DNA from: Phycisphaerales bacterium | Lineage (GTDB): Bacteria > Planctomycetota > Phycisphaerae > Phycisphaerales > JAGLTS01 | Reading direction: 5' to 3' | Assembly: GCA_023135165.1 (NCBI GenBank) | Contig: JAGLTS010000065.1 | Coordinates: 1-58,370, forward strand | Length of the DNA stretch: 58,370 nt | The notes under the pieces: generated by a model | Seen by the model: only the letters and a program-made list of their open reading frames with translations | Database searches by the model: none | What the model was told of the DNA's origin: nothing | Shown: positions 35,857 to 44,629 of the stretch, piece after piece | Position numbering within the stretch: the first letter of the stretch is position 1 | Layout: every line of letters starts with the position of its first letter | Made by a program: the position numbers and the translations under genes

Positions 35857-36411
35857 CTATCGGCCGATCTCCTCCGCCCGCCTCCCCTTCGCCATGTACG
35901 CCGCTGCGATCATCACGACCAGCAGAAGGACGCCGACGACCTCAAATGGAATCAGGTACTTGCTCAAGAGCACCCGTCCAATCGTCGCGACGGGGTACTC
36001 CGTGACCTGCGCGAGCGCCTGCTCATCCATTCGGCCGCCAGTCCACTGGAATGCGATCCACGCCATGACGGCGAACGCGGCAAGCCCGATCTCGATGCCC
36101 AGGTTCCGCTCGAACGCGCTGATCTGGAGCCGGGCCCACGGGTTCTTCGTGGTCAGCATGATGCCGAAGATGATGAGGACGAGCGTGCCGCCCGCGTAGA
36201 CGATGAGCTGGATCGCGCCGAGCAGTTCAGCGTGCAGGAAGAAGTACAGCCCCGCGACGCCCGCCAACGTGCCGAGCAGGTACAGTGCCATGCGGACGAT
36301 CTGTTTGCTGAGCAGGACACCGATGGCGCTGATGCAGATGATCGCGGCGAACGCATAGAACAACATGGGTTGGATTGGCTGCACAATGTCCTGTTGGGTG
36401 AGGCTCAGCAC
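35857..36411 (-). CDS. nuoJ: NADH-quinone oxidoreductase subunit J
   Basis: A 184-residue five-helix membrane subunit of complex I, with the typical 'ALYLLGTLAGVAGLYFFLHAELLGAIQLIVYAGG' region (read as ALYLLGTLAGVAGLYF and LGAIQLIVYAGG). Its GTG start follows AGAGGTG. It is the first gene of the nuoJKLMN operon: no nuoA-I gene lies upstream, where an unrelated gene runs the other way. Confidence 0.94.
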   Translation of the reverse strand: MLSLTQQDIVQPIQPMLFYAFAAIICISAIGVLLSKQIVRMALYLLGTLAGVAGLYFFLHAELLGAIQLIVYAGGTLVLIIFGIMLTTKNPWARLQISAFERNLGIEIGLAAFAVMAWIAFQWTGGRMDEQALAQVTEYPVATIGRVLLSKYLIPFEVVGVLLLVVMIAAAYMAKGRRAEEIGR

Positions 36412-36802
36412 GCGGCACCTCTGGCGTACGACTCAAGATGCAAGCCCGTGCTCGACTCACCGGCGAATCGCTCGTGGGCTGATGGGTTGGAGCGACGCGA
36501 AGAGGACGACCGGTCCACTGGTGATGCGTCACCTTGGGATCTTCATTTGGGTCGCCACTGTAAGGTCCCAGGCCCGTGTCGGCAACGTCGTACGATCGGA
36601 CAGCTCGCCAATCACCGTCATGTTGTGTTGCTCGCGTGGATCGACCCCGCCATCATGGGGGGCGCGTCACGCGCCACATCGTTCACCTCGCCGAAGCGGG
36701 CCGACTGTCCTGTGCGGATTGGGCGCAATGAACGTTCGTGGTGAGCGAATGCGAATCGCAGACCGATCGCGTGCCTCAGTGCTATGGTGGGGCGGATCGC
36801 CC
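36412..36802. other. Divergent intergenic region between nuoJ and a membrane-protein gene
   Basis: A 391-base gap. In-frame sequence upstream of the membrane-protein ATG is not protein-like. A GGCGCG-TCA-CGCGCC hairpin lies at 36661-36675. TGCTATGGT at 36780-36788 resembles an extended -10 15 bases before the rightward ATG. No nuoJ promoter was recognised. Confidence 0.45.
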
Positions 36803-37570
36803 ATGCGACGACGCCTGCTTGTCATCCCGGTCTTCCTTGTGGGCTACACGCTGCTGATCGCGGCGGCGGCGATCTTCGCGTTTGGCCTCATTGCCGAGCC
36901 GCCCTGGGGCGGGTTTGAGGGACTGATCGAGTTGTGTGCCGGGCATGAGATCGGCGTGACCGTCTCGTTCCTCGTCGGGGCCGCCTGTGTCGTTGCATCG
37001 CAAGCCCTGTTCCTGCTTCCGGTTATCCAACGCCGGCCGCCTCTCGCCCGGGGTGCGCACTCGTTCACCGTCAGCGCGATCCTCATCGCCGGTATCGCTG
37101 CGGCACTCACGCTCGGTCTGATCTTGGCGGGTCTCGAACTCTTCAAGGTGTGGGAGGATGAGCTTGGTGAGTGGGACTGGACCGGCTGGGCGATTATTGC
37201 CATCGTGCTGGTGAGTTGGACGGGCTGGAGCGTGCTGCTCCTGTTCTTCACTCGCGCAAAGGACAAATCCCGGGCGTTAGCTGCCTTCACCGCCGCGATC
37301 TTCGCAGGCTCGATCGTCGAGGTGCTGATCGTGCTCCCGCTTGATGTCATGGTGCGCCGGCGAACCGACTGCTACTGCGCCACGGGTACGTTCTATGCAC
37401 TTGTCCTCGCTGTGTGGGCCGTGCTCTGGCTGACCGGGCCGGGCATCGTCATCGCCCTCCTGGCCAAGCGCAGACGTCTTTGGTGGGAGACGCACTGTCG
37501 CTGTTGCGGCTACGCCAAGGGGCCGTCGCCCGGCAGCGTGTGCCCCGAATGCGGGTCCGCATGGGGGTAG
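36803..37570 (+). CDS. Membrane protein with C-terminal zinc ribbon
   Basis: A 255-residue protein, not recognised beyond its layout. Six or so hydrophobic segments predict a polytopic cytoplasmic-membrane protein. The last 25 residues form a CxxC...CxxC ribbon, 'CRCCGYAKGPSPGSVCPECG', of the kind that ends many planctomycete membrane proteins ('CxxCGYDLRG...CPECG'); it probably binds zinc on the cytoplasmic side. The start at 36803 puts the first hydrophobic segment right after three Arg; in-frame ATGs at 36728 and 36749 are possible. It converges with the lipoprotein gene at 37598. Confidence 0.7.
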   Translation: MRRRLLVIPVFLVGYTLLIAAAAIFAFGLIAEPPWGGFEGLIELCAGHEIGVTVSFLVGAACVVASQALFLLPVIQRRPPLARGAHSFTVSAILIAGIAAALTLGLILAGLELFKVWEDELGEWDWTGWAIIAIVLVSWTGWSVLLLFFTRAKDKSRALAAFTAAIFAGSIVEVLIVLPLDVMVRRRTDCYCATGTFYALVLAVWAVLWLTGPGIVIALLAKRRRLWWETHCRCCGYAKGPSPGSVCPECGSAWG

Positions 37571-37597
37571 GCTATCGGCGGAGAAGCGGGGCGATGG

Positions 37598-38401
37598 TCA
37601 ATCCGTTGCCGGCGCGGCGATCAGGTGCAGTTCCTCGCGCGCAGCGCTGGCGGGGACGCCCAGGATGGTGATGCGTTCCTCGTATCGTCGAGCCACCACG
37701 CCGTGCTGCTCGTCAATCCAAAACGTCGCCACCCGGTGGACGTGCGCCGGTCCGAATTGCGCTTCGAGCACCCACTCGATCACGCGCGTGTCGTACCGCC
37801 CGAGGGGGCCTGTCACCGTCTCGTCGCCGACGTATCGGATTGTGTGGCGGGCCGGCCTGTCGTGAAGGAGACGCTCCGGGCGCCTCACGTCGTAGACCGC
37901 CATTCTGACTTCTTGAATAACAGCTTCATCCGCGCGCAACTCGGCTGGCATGTGGAGCAAGGGCGGCGAAAACCGCGTGAGTTTGCCACGCGCCAGGTCG
38001 ATGCTGCTCGGCACGACAACCGAACCATCCGTCCGAATCGCAACCAGCGAGTCTTCCACACCCGGACGAAACACACGCCACATCTCCGTGAGGTCCGCAT
38101 CGTCGTCCGGCAGAGGGGCCGTGCTGTGTGTATACGCGATGACAGCGCCGCCCCCTCGCGAATCCGTGGCTTCGTACCGCCAGACACCCGCGTGCTGAGC
38201 GAATACTCGCTCCGCACGGATAGCGCCGACCGCCGGCCGGCGCGCAAAATACGTCGTCGGTTGAGGCTGACCGCACGCGGTGAGCAGTCCCGTGATGAAC
38301 GCCATGAGAACAAGCCGGGCGACCGGTCGGATCGGGTGCGTACGTCTCGTCACTGCTGAATGGCCGCGCGTGGCGGGGTGGTGCACGTGGGTGCTGTCCA
38401 T
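37598..38401 (-). CDS. Hypothetical lipoprotein
   Basis: A 267-residue protein of unknown function. A basic leader of about 30 residues precedes a hydrophobic segment and lipobox L-T-A-C, so it is probably membrane-anchored. The mature part is mixed alpha/beta, with no recognisable motif. The segment 'VTGPLGRYDTRVIEWVLE' followed by 'VHRVATFWIDEQHGVVARRYEE' resembles LolA/LolB-like or DUF3108-like beta-sheet lipoproteins, but only loosely. The start at 38401 is the first ATG; TTG at 38482 extends the frame. No good ribosome site is visible, so the start is uncertain. Confidence 0.68.
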   Translation of the reverse strand: MDSTHVHHPATRGHSAVTRRTHPIRPVARLVLMAFITGLLTACGQPQPTTYFARRPAVGAIRAERVFAQHAGVWRYEATDSRGGGAVIAYTHSTAPLPDDDADLTEMWRVFRPGVEDSLVAIRTDGSVVVPSSIDLARGKLTRFSPPLLHMPAELRADEAVIQEVRMAVYDVRRPERLLHDRPARHTIRYVGDETVTGPLGRYDTRVIEWVLEAQFGPAHVHRVATFWIDEQHGVVARRYEERITILGVPASAAREELHLIAAPATD

Positions 38402-38773
38402 GGTGAGAGCTGACAGTACTTGTCGTGGGCGATTCCGCAAGAAACTCGTCGCGATTGGGGCGGGGGATGTGACCCGGCCCAACGCTGGGTGAGACTGGCC
38501 ACCAGGCCGTTGGGGTATCGGCGTCAGCGATCAGCGATGGAGTGACGATGCCCTGCAAGAAGAAGATGGCGGGAAACCGGAGGGGGGAATCCAGCGAATA
38601 GCGAGGGGTGAGGTGCGACTGAATGTGTTGACGGTGTCCTGATATCCCGGTGCTGCATGCTGGAAATCCGGCACTGGGGGTTGAATAGGTGCTTTCTCGG
38701 AACAAAGATAGGAGGATGGTCCGCCGGGGTGCCCCGCCGGGCCGTGCCACGCAGCGAAGGAAAGGCACGCACG
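38402..38773. other. Intergenic region upstream of the gspE operon
   Basis: A 372-base gap between divergent genes. TTGACG (38628-38633) and TTGAAT (38681-38686) could be -35 elements, but neither has a clear -10 at 16-18 bases. A GC-rich fold around 38722-38745 (CCGCCGGGG and CCCCGCCGGG) lies just before the ribosome site. No known riboswitch could be recognised. Confidence 0.4.
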
Positions 38774-40528
38774 ATGGCAGTTCGAGTCGCGATATCGGAA
38801 TTGAAAGGCCGGCGCGTCGGTCGTGTGCTGACGAAGATGGGGCGTGTCAGTCGCGAGCAGGTTCACCAGGCCTTGGCTAAGCAGCTTGCCGGTCGCAAGG
38901 AGGGGAAACGCACCCTTCTGGGCGAGATCATGGTCGAGCTTGGTCTGGTGACGCCGCTGGATGTGAACGAGGCGCTCGCCGGGCAAAAGGGAATGGAGTG
39001 GGTGGATCTGGATGACTATGAGGTCACGCCGGACTTGCTGGAGGCGGTCCCGGCATCGACAGCCATGGCGTATCAGGTGATGCCCATCTCTTTCGACGCC
39101 TCCTCCAAGAAACTCACGATTGCGATGACCACCGCGGACAACTTCCGCGCGGTGGATGACCTTCAGCTTCTGATGGGATTCAAGGTGACCGCCTGCGTCG
39201 CGGATGAAGAGCAGGTCGTCAGATGCCTCAAGGAACACTACAGCGGCTCACAGGAGTCCGTCTCGAATCTTGTTGAGGAGATCGCATCCGACGAGAAACT
39301 GGCGCTCCTGGACGGTCGGGGCGAGTCGATCGACCTCGATGCCGTGCTCGAAGCGGCGGCGGACAACAAGGTCGTCCACCTGCTGAACCTCGTCTTGATG
39401 CAGGCAATCCGCGACAAGGCATCGGACATCCACTTCGAGCCGTTCGAAGATGAGTTCAAGATGCGTTACCGCATCGACGGCGTGCTGTACGAGATGGTCC
39501 CGCCGCCCAAGTACCTCGCCACGCCGATCGCCTCGCGCATCAAGGTCATGGCGAATCTGGACATCGCCGAACGTCGTTTGCCCCAGGACGGGCGCATCGA
39601 ACTCGTCGTGAGTGGCAACCCGGTCGACCTGCGTGTGTCCGTGCTTCCGACGATGTACGGCGAGTCGGTTGTGTTACGTGTGCTCGACCGCAGCAACACA
39701 AAGCTGAGTCTCGACGCGGTCGGTTTCCGCGAGGACGATCTGGAGACCGTCGAAGAGCTGATCCGCAAGCCGAACGGCATCATCATCGTCACAGGACCGA
39801 CCGGTTCGGGCAAGACGACCACGCTCTACGCGGCGCTCAACGAGCTCAACAAGATCGAGACGAAGATCCTCACGGCTGAAGACCCGGTTGAATACGACAT
39901 CGACGGCTTATGCCAGTGCCAGATCAACACAGACGTCGGCATGACGTTCGCCCGGTGTCTGCGTTCGTTTCTGCGTCAAGACCCGGACATCATCCTCGTG
40001 GGCGAAATCCGTGACATCGAGACGGCCCAGATCGCGGTGCAGGCATCGCTGACGGGCCACTTGGTGTTCTCGACGTTGCACACGAACGACGCGCCGAGTT
40101 CGATCATTCGTCTTGTGGATCTCGGCATGGAGCCGTTCCTTCTCACCGCCACGATCGAGGCGATCATCGCGCAACGGCTGGTGCGGCTGATCTGCACGAA
40201 GTGCAAGGAGCAGTTCGTGCCGAGCGAATCGCAGCTCATGGAAGTGGATCTTCGGCCGGAGGATGTGGAAGGGCGCACCTTCTTCCGGGGTCGCGGCTGC
40301 GAGGCGTGCAACAAGTCCAGCTACCGAGGGCGAATGGCGCTCTTTGAGATCCTCAAGATGGATGACGAGATCCGCGAGCTGGTGATGCACAACGCCAGCA
40401 CGCAGGTGATTCGCATGGAGGCGAAGAAGCGGGGGATGCGGTCGCTTCGCGAGACGGGTCTGCTCTCGATCTTCGAGGGCCAGACAACGATTGACGAGGT
40501 TGTGCGAGAGACGATCGTCGAGGAATAG
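38774..40528 (+). CDS. gspE: Type II secretion / type IV pilus assembly ATPase
   Basis: A 584-residue cytoplasmic ATPase that drives pseudopilus assembly. The N-terminal MshEN/T2SSE_N-type region (about 10-160) has two adjacent helical motifs: 'GRVLTKMGRVSREQVHQAL' and 'LLGEIMVELGLVTPLDVNEAL'. This domain binds cyclic di-GMP in some relatives. The ATPase core has Walker A GPTGSGKT (about 341-348), Asp/Walker B 'RQDPDIILVGEIRD' and His box 'TGHLVFSTLHTND'. A four-Cys zinc motif follows, CTKC and CEAC, as in GspE/PilB. The ATG has AAAGG nine bases upstream. First gene of the eight-gene pseudopilus operon. Confidence 0.94.
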   Translation: MAVRVAISELKGRRVGRVLTKMGRVSREQVHQALAKQLAGRKEGKRTLLGEIMVELGLVTPLDVNEALAGQKGMEWVDLDDYEVTPDLLEAVPASTAMAYQVMPISFDASSKKLTIAMTTADNFRAVDDLQLLMGFKVTACVADEEQVVRCLKEHYSGSQESVSNLVEEIASDEKLALLDGRGESIDLDAVLEAAADNKVVHLLNLVLMQAIRDKASDIHFEPFEDEFKMRYRIDGVLYEMVPPPKYLATPIASRIKVMANLDIAERRLPQDGRIELVVSGNPVDLRVSVLPTMYGESVVLRVLDRSNTKLSLDAVGFREDDLETVEELIRKPNGIIIVTGPTGSGKTTTLYAALNELNKIETKILTAEDPVEYDIDGLCQCQINTDVGMTFARCLRSFLRQDPDIILVGEIRDIETAQIAVQASLTGHLVFSTLHTNDAPSSIIRLVDLGMEPFLLTATIEAIIAQRLVRLICTKCKEQFVPSESQLMEVDLRPEDVEGRTFFRGRGCEACNKSSYRGRMALFEILKMDDEIRELVMHNASTQVIRMEAKKRGMRSLRETGLLSIFEGQTTIDEVVRETIVEE

Positions 40529-40587
40529 CAATGCAGGCCGGCTGATTCGGAGCATGGCTGACACGAAGACACTGATGGAGTTGACTG

Positions 40588-41949
40588 ATGCCGTCATTCA
40601 CATATGAAGCGCTCAACGCGGCGGGCAAGCCACAGAAAGGCGCGATCGACGCCAAGAACAGCGAGGATGCTGTTCAGAAGATCAAGGCGCAGGGGTACTT
40701 CCCGACGAGCGTATCCGAGCAGAAGATCAAATCTCCTGGGATGAAGAGAACGACCAAGAAGGGCAAAGGCAAGGGTGCTGCCAAAGAGACGACCGACACG
40801 CGCGGCCGGAAGGATCTGACCGCGATGAGCGCGGCGGGCGGCAAGAAGAAAAAGAAGGAACTGTCGATCGCGATCGGGCGCGTGAAGAAGAAACAACTCA
40901 CGACGCTAACAAGGCAGCTTTCGACGCTTCAAGATGCGGGCCTGCCGCTCCTGCGGTCGCTCCAGGTGCTCGAAGAGCAGCAGAAGCCGGGCATGCTGAA
41001 GAACATCCTGGTGAGCGTGGCGGAAGATGTCGAAGGCGGATCACCGTTGTCCGATGCGATGGCGAAGCACCCGAAGGCGTTCGATCGTCTGTACACGAAA
41101 ATGATCAACGCCGGTGAGATCGGCGGTGTGCTGGATGTGATCTTGCAGCGTCTCGCGGAGTTCATGGAAAAGGCGGACCGCCTCGCACGCCGCATCAAGG
41201 GCGCCATGATCTACCCAGTTACGGTCATTACCGTCGCCGTTGTCATCGTGACGGGCATCATGCTCTTCGTGATTCCGAAGTTCCGTGATATCTTCATGGA
41301 CTTCGGCGTGGAATTGCCGGGATTGACCGTGTGGTTGATCAACACGAGCTACTGGATGGCGGGCAAACAGGCCTCTCAGCCGGTGCCGGGCGCGGTGTAC
41401 ATTTTCGCGGCGCCGATCCTCTTCTTCCTCTTTATCAAACTGCTCAAGAAAACCGAACTGGGACGCTCGATCGTCGACCATGCAAAGCTCCTCATCCCCG
41501 GTGTCGGAACCCTGATCCGCAAGACGGCCACCGCACGCTTCACACGAACGCTCGGTACGCTCATTACGGCCGGCGTCCCCATCCTCGAAGCCCTCACCAT
41601 CACCCGCGATACGTCGGGCAACTACGTCTTCGAGCAGGCGCTCGGCAAGGTCCACGATTCCATCCGCGACGGCGAGTCGTTCGCCGATCCGCTGCGCGAA
41701 ACGAAGATCGTGGACCCGATCGTCGTCAACATGATCGATGTGGGCGAAGAGACGGGCGACATGGATGTCATGCTCATGAAGATCGCGGACAACTACGACG
41801 AGGAAGTGGATACCGCCGTGACGGGCTTGGTGGCGATGATCGAGCCGTTGCTCGTTGTGGTCCTGGGCGGGATCGTCGGCACGGTCGTTGTGGCGATGTT
41901 CCTTCCGCTCGTGGCGATGATTGAAGGCGTTTCAGGCGGAGGCATATGA
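40588..41949 (+). CDS. gspF: Type II secretion inner-membrane platform protein GspF
   Basis: A 453-residue GspF/PilC-family protein that anchors pseudopilus assembly in the cytoplasmic membrane and contacts the ATPase. It has the N-terminal 'FTYEALNAAGKPQKGAI' segment and two homologous helical domains, for example 'TLTRQLSTLQDAGLPLLRSLQVLEE' (read as TLTRQLSTLQDAG and LPLLRSLQVLEE) and 'RFTRTLGTLITAGVPILEALTI'. Three transmembrane helices are expected. A Lys-rich stretch at about 50-100 ('KRTTKKGKGKGAAK') is longer than usual between the N-terminal segment and the first domain. GGAG precedes the ATG, and its stop overlaps the next gene by four bases. Confidence 0.94.
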   Translation: MPSFTYEALNAAGKPQKGAIDAKNSEDAVQKIKAQGYFPTSVSEQKIKSPGMKRTTKKGKGKGAAKETTDTRGRKDLTAMSAAGGKKKKKELSIAIGRVKKKQLTTLTRQLSTLQDAGLPLLRSLQVLEEQQKPGMLKNILVSVAEDVEGGSPLSDAMAKHPKAFDRLYTKMINAGEIGGVLDVILQRLAEFMEKADRLARRIKGAMIYPVTVITVAVVIVTGIMLFVIPKFRDIFMDFGVELPGLTVWLINTSYWMAGKQASQPVPGAVYIFAAPILFFLFIKLLKKTELGRSIVDHAKLLIPGVGTLIRKTATARFTRTLGTLITAGVPILEALTITRDTSGNYVFEQALGKVHDSIRDGESFADPLRETKIVDPIVVNMIDVGEETGDMDVMLMKIADNYDEEVDTAVTGLVAMIEPLLVVVLGGIVGTVVVAMFLPLVAMIEGVSGGGI

Positions 41950-42872
41950 TGCCGCGGATGCACGAGAGAAACGACAAGCAGTGCGGGCGAGCGTTTACGA
42001 TCATCGAACTCATGGTCGTTATCGCGATCATCGCGCTCCTCATGTCGCTCATGCTCGTCGGCGTGCATGGCGTCCGCGACCGCGCCAAGCAGGCGAAGAC
42101 CGGCCAGCTTCTCACATCAGTCAAAGTCGCGGTGATCGGTTACAAGCGAGAGTTCGGACACTTACCGCCAGAGGTCGGGCCGACCGGGCTGGGGCGCGAG
42201 GATGCGAATGAGAGGGGGAGATGGGACTGGGATGTTGATGCCGAGGACTGGTCCAACGTCGTCAGCCCTGGCAGCGGGTTTACCGTGGCGAAGCATCTAA
42301 ACGGCCGGAATGTCGTTGCGAACTACAGCGGCACGGATCGTGAGGTGGATGGCGTGTCCGGGCCGGGCATGCGCCGACCGAGTGTGTCGGGCGGGTACTT
42401 CTGGACAGGCGCCACAACCTCACCGCCGCCAACATCCGGCAAGGTATACCAACCGTTCATGGAGATGCGCGACGAATCGGCATTCATGCAAACGGGCGCG
42501 ATCGACTGGGGTTCAACCAGCAATCAGCGGGCCGTCATGGCGGTCGATGCATACGGCAGCCCGATCCGGTACTACAACTTCGAGGATCCGGGCCGCTGGG
42601 TGGACGAGCCGACCAGGGAAGAACGCCTCGTTAGCCTGATCAACGACGACCAGATCCCGGATCGGATGTTTGGTCCGGTGCGCGAGCCTAATGATCTCAT
42701 CAACGATCCCATTCGAATCCCGTATGAGTACCGCGGTATTGGTTTCGCCATCGTCGCGGATGGTCCGGATGAACTGCCCGGCCGATGGTTCGACGGCGCG
42801 GAGACGGATGCCGAGACGATGAACACGCTCGCTGCGGATCGCATGGACAACCTGGTGGAGACCGGATCATGA
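41946..42872 (+). CDS. GspG-like pseudopilin (first)
   Basis: A 308-residue pseudopilin. Its prepilin signal is 'QCGRA^FTIIELMVVIAIIALLMSL', with Ala instead of Gly at -1 and Glu at +5 of the mature form. It then has the GspG-like 'VAVIGYKREFGHLPPE' segment; the rest is unrecognised and longer than GspG (about 145 residues). It is assembled into the pseudopilus after cleavage by a prepilin peptidase. ATGA overlap with gspF supports the start. It also overlaps the next gene by four bases. Confidence 0.85.
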   Translation: MMPRMHERNDKQCGRAFTIIELMVVIAIIALLMSLMLVGVHGVRDRAKQAKTGQLLTSVKVAVIGYKREFGHLPPEVGPTGLGREDANERGRWDWDVDAEDWSNVVSPGSGFTVAKHLNGRNVVANYSGTDREVDGVSGPGMRRPSVSGGYFWTGATTSPPPTSGKVYQPFMEMRDESAFMQTGAIDWGSTSNQRAVMAVDAYGSPIRYYNFEDPGRWVDEPTREERLVSLINDDQIPDRMFGPVREPNDLINDPIRIPYEYRGIGFAIVADGPDELPGRWFDGAETDAETMNTLAADRMDNLVETGS

Positions 42873-43630
42873 GACTTCCAGACACGCATGCACGACGGGC
42901 TTTCACACTGATCGAATTGCTGGTGGTCGTCACCATCATCGTCCTGTTGATGGCGATCGGGTTTGGCGTGGCGCGGGCTGTGAAGGCGGGTGCGAAAGAG
43001 CGCATCGCAGAGACGCTCTGCCGAAGCTTGGACACGATGCTCGATGAATATGTCAACGAGATGGGCAAGACTCCGGCGATTCCCAAGACGGGGACCACGC
43101 TCACCGATACGGATGTCGAGAAGTTCTATCACCCGCCGAGCTACTACGCCGCTGCCGGGCCTACGTCCGATGATACGGACATGCCAGTGTACGGCGTGAG
43201 CGCGTTCCTCGATCAGGTCAGGGGCATCGGATCGGTGGATGCGGTCTTCGCTGCTCTGCCCCAGGCGAATATCACCAGGCGAGGCAAGATCGACGACTAC
43301 ATCGGGTCCGGAGGAAGCGCTACGTTCGCACACGACACGGGTGGTGAGCAGGAGCAGACACTCACGGTCGTTGATTCCGACAACCACGAACTGTTCTACA
43401 TCCATCCGAAGCTCACCGAATGGCCGCCACTCGGCGCGGGCACGAATCACAACGCTGCGAAGCGTTTCGGCGCGACGGTCAGCGGTCGGCCGTACTTCAT
43501 GGCCATCGGCTCCGATGGGTTCGCAGGCGACCTGTCGAATGACGTGCTCAAGAAGTACGCCGATGACAATGTATTTTCCTCCGCCCCGGATGAGTACATG
43601 GGCCCGGGCGAGGAACCCGAGCCGATCTGA
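42869..43630 (+). CDS. GspG-like pseudopilin (second)
   Basis: A 253-residue pseudopilin with 'HARRA^FTLIELLVVVTIIVLLMAIG', again with Ala at -1 and Glu at +5. The segment 'LDTMLDEYVNEMGKTPAIP' resembles the GspG helix and turn. It is a paralogue of the preceding gene by layout, though sequences differ. ATGA overlap with the upstream gene; 21 bases before the next. Confidence 0.85.
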   Translation: MRLPDTHARRAFTLIELLVVVTIIVLLMAIGFGVARAVKAGAKERIAETLCRSLDTMLDEYVNEMGKTPAIPKTGTTLTDTDVEKFYHPPSYYAAAGPTSDDTDMPVYGVSAFLDQVRGIGSVDAVFAALPQANITRRGKIDDYIGSGGSATFAHDTGGEQEQTLTVVDSDNHELFYIHPKLTEWPPLGAGTNHNAAKRFGATVSGRPYFMAIGSDGFAGDLSNDVLKKYADDNVFSSAPDEYMGPGEEPEPI

Positions 43631-43651
43631 AACTGAGTTGGAGCATTGAAG

Positions 43652-44629
43652 ATGCAGTGGCGAAACAAAACATGCGCTCGGATCGACGGCGGTGCGGGGC
43701 TGGGCTTCACGATAATGGAAGTTCTCATCGCTGTCGCGGTGATTGTTGTCCTCACCGTCATCACGGTGCCCAGCTTTCAATCGATGAAGAGTAACATCGA
43801 CGAGTCGTCAGCGAAGAATGGTCTCAGCGTCACGCTCAGCACCGCGCGAAACCTGGCGATCAAGGGTGACTACGGCGACACAGCCGTCGTCTTCCTCTAT
43901 GACCGGAAGACGCAAACTTACTCGCTCATCGTCGCAGCGCTGGCCGTGTCGGGGCTTGAGAATCTCAGCCCGACCGAGCAGTGTGAGTTCGACCGGGCGG
44001 ATGTGTTCGTGCCGGTCGAAGGGATGCGCAGCAGGAGGCTCGCCGGCGGCTGGGAAGTTCGAGCGCTGGGATATGGGGCAGCCGTGAGCTTTGGGACCCC
44101 GGAATGGTACGCCCACTTTGCGACAACAGATGCGGATGCCGGTTGGATCTTCCCCGAGTCGGATCAGCGGTTCTTCAAGAGGCAGACGTTCATGGTCCGC
44201 TACGCCGTTGGGGAGGGTGTGGTCGTGACCGGCAACGCGCAGTTCCACAGCCCGGATGCGTGGCTCTACGACAACCCGAACGTGCCCATCGAGACGCTGG
44301 ATCTTCCAACAGCCGCCGCAGCCGTGTTCGAGCGAGGCATCCACCTTCGCGCCGCACCGGCGCTGGCGCTCTACTCCGTCGATGACCTCGTCGCCGCCGT
44401 CCAGCTCGCCGACATCAATCGCGAGACCGGCACGCTCTATAGCGCGAGCTACGGCACAAGTGAGCCGGGCGACGGCTCATACGTCGAGAACTATCAGTAC
44501 ACCGATGCGCAGCAAGTGCCCGTCACGCACGCCGGCTACGAAGCCATCCTCTCGTACCTCGACGAAAACGTGACGCCCATCGTGTTCAACCGGTTCACGG
44601 GCACGATCCTCAGGAGTGACCTGCGATGA
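43652..44629 (+). CDS. GspH-like pseudopilin
   Basis: A 325-residue pseudopilin with a Gly at -1: 'GLG^FTIMEVLIAVAVIVVL'. The mature N-terminal helix is followed by 'GLSVTLSTARNLAIKGDY', which resembles the GspH/FimT family. The long C-terminal part is unrecognised. The ATG at 43652 is favoured over the TTG at 43646 because GGAG lies eight bases upstream. It overlaps the next gene by four bases. Confidence 0.83.
   Translation: MQWRNKTCARIDGGAGLGFTIMEVLIAVAVIVVLTVITVPSFQSMKSNIDESSAKNGLSVTLSTARNLAIKGDYGDTAVVFLYDRKTQTYSLIVAALAVSGLENLSPTEQCEFDRADVFVPVEGMRSRRLAGGWEVRALGYGAAVSFGTPEWYAHFATTDADAGWIFPESDQRFFKRQTFMVRYAVGEGVVVTGNAQFHSPDAWLYDNPNVPIETLDLPTAAAAVFERGIHLRAAPALALYSVDDLVAAVQLADINRETGTLYSASYGTSEPGDGSYVENYQYTDAQQVPVTHAGYEAILSYLDENVTPIVFNRFTGTILRSDLR

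Noticed and set aside
42572..43780. Minus-strand frame of 402 residues opposite two pseudopilin genes
   Set aside because: It runs antisense across tightly overlapping genes that have clear prepilin signals.
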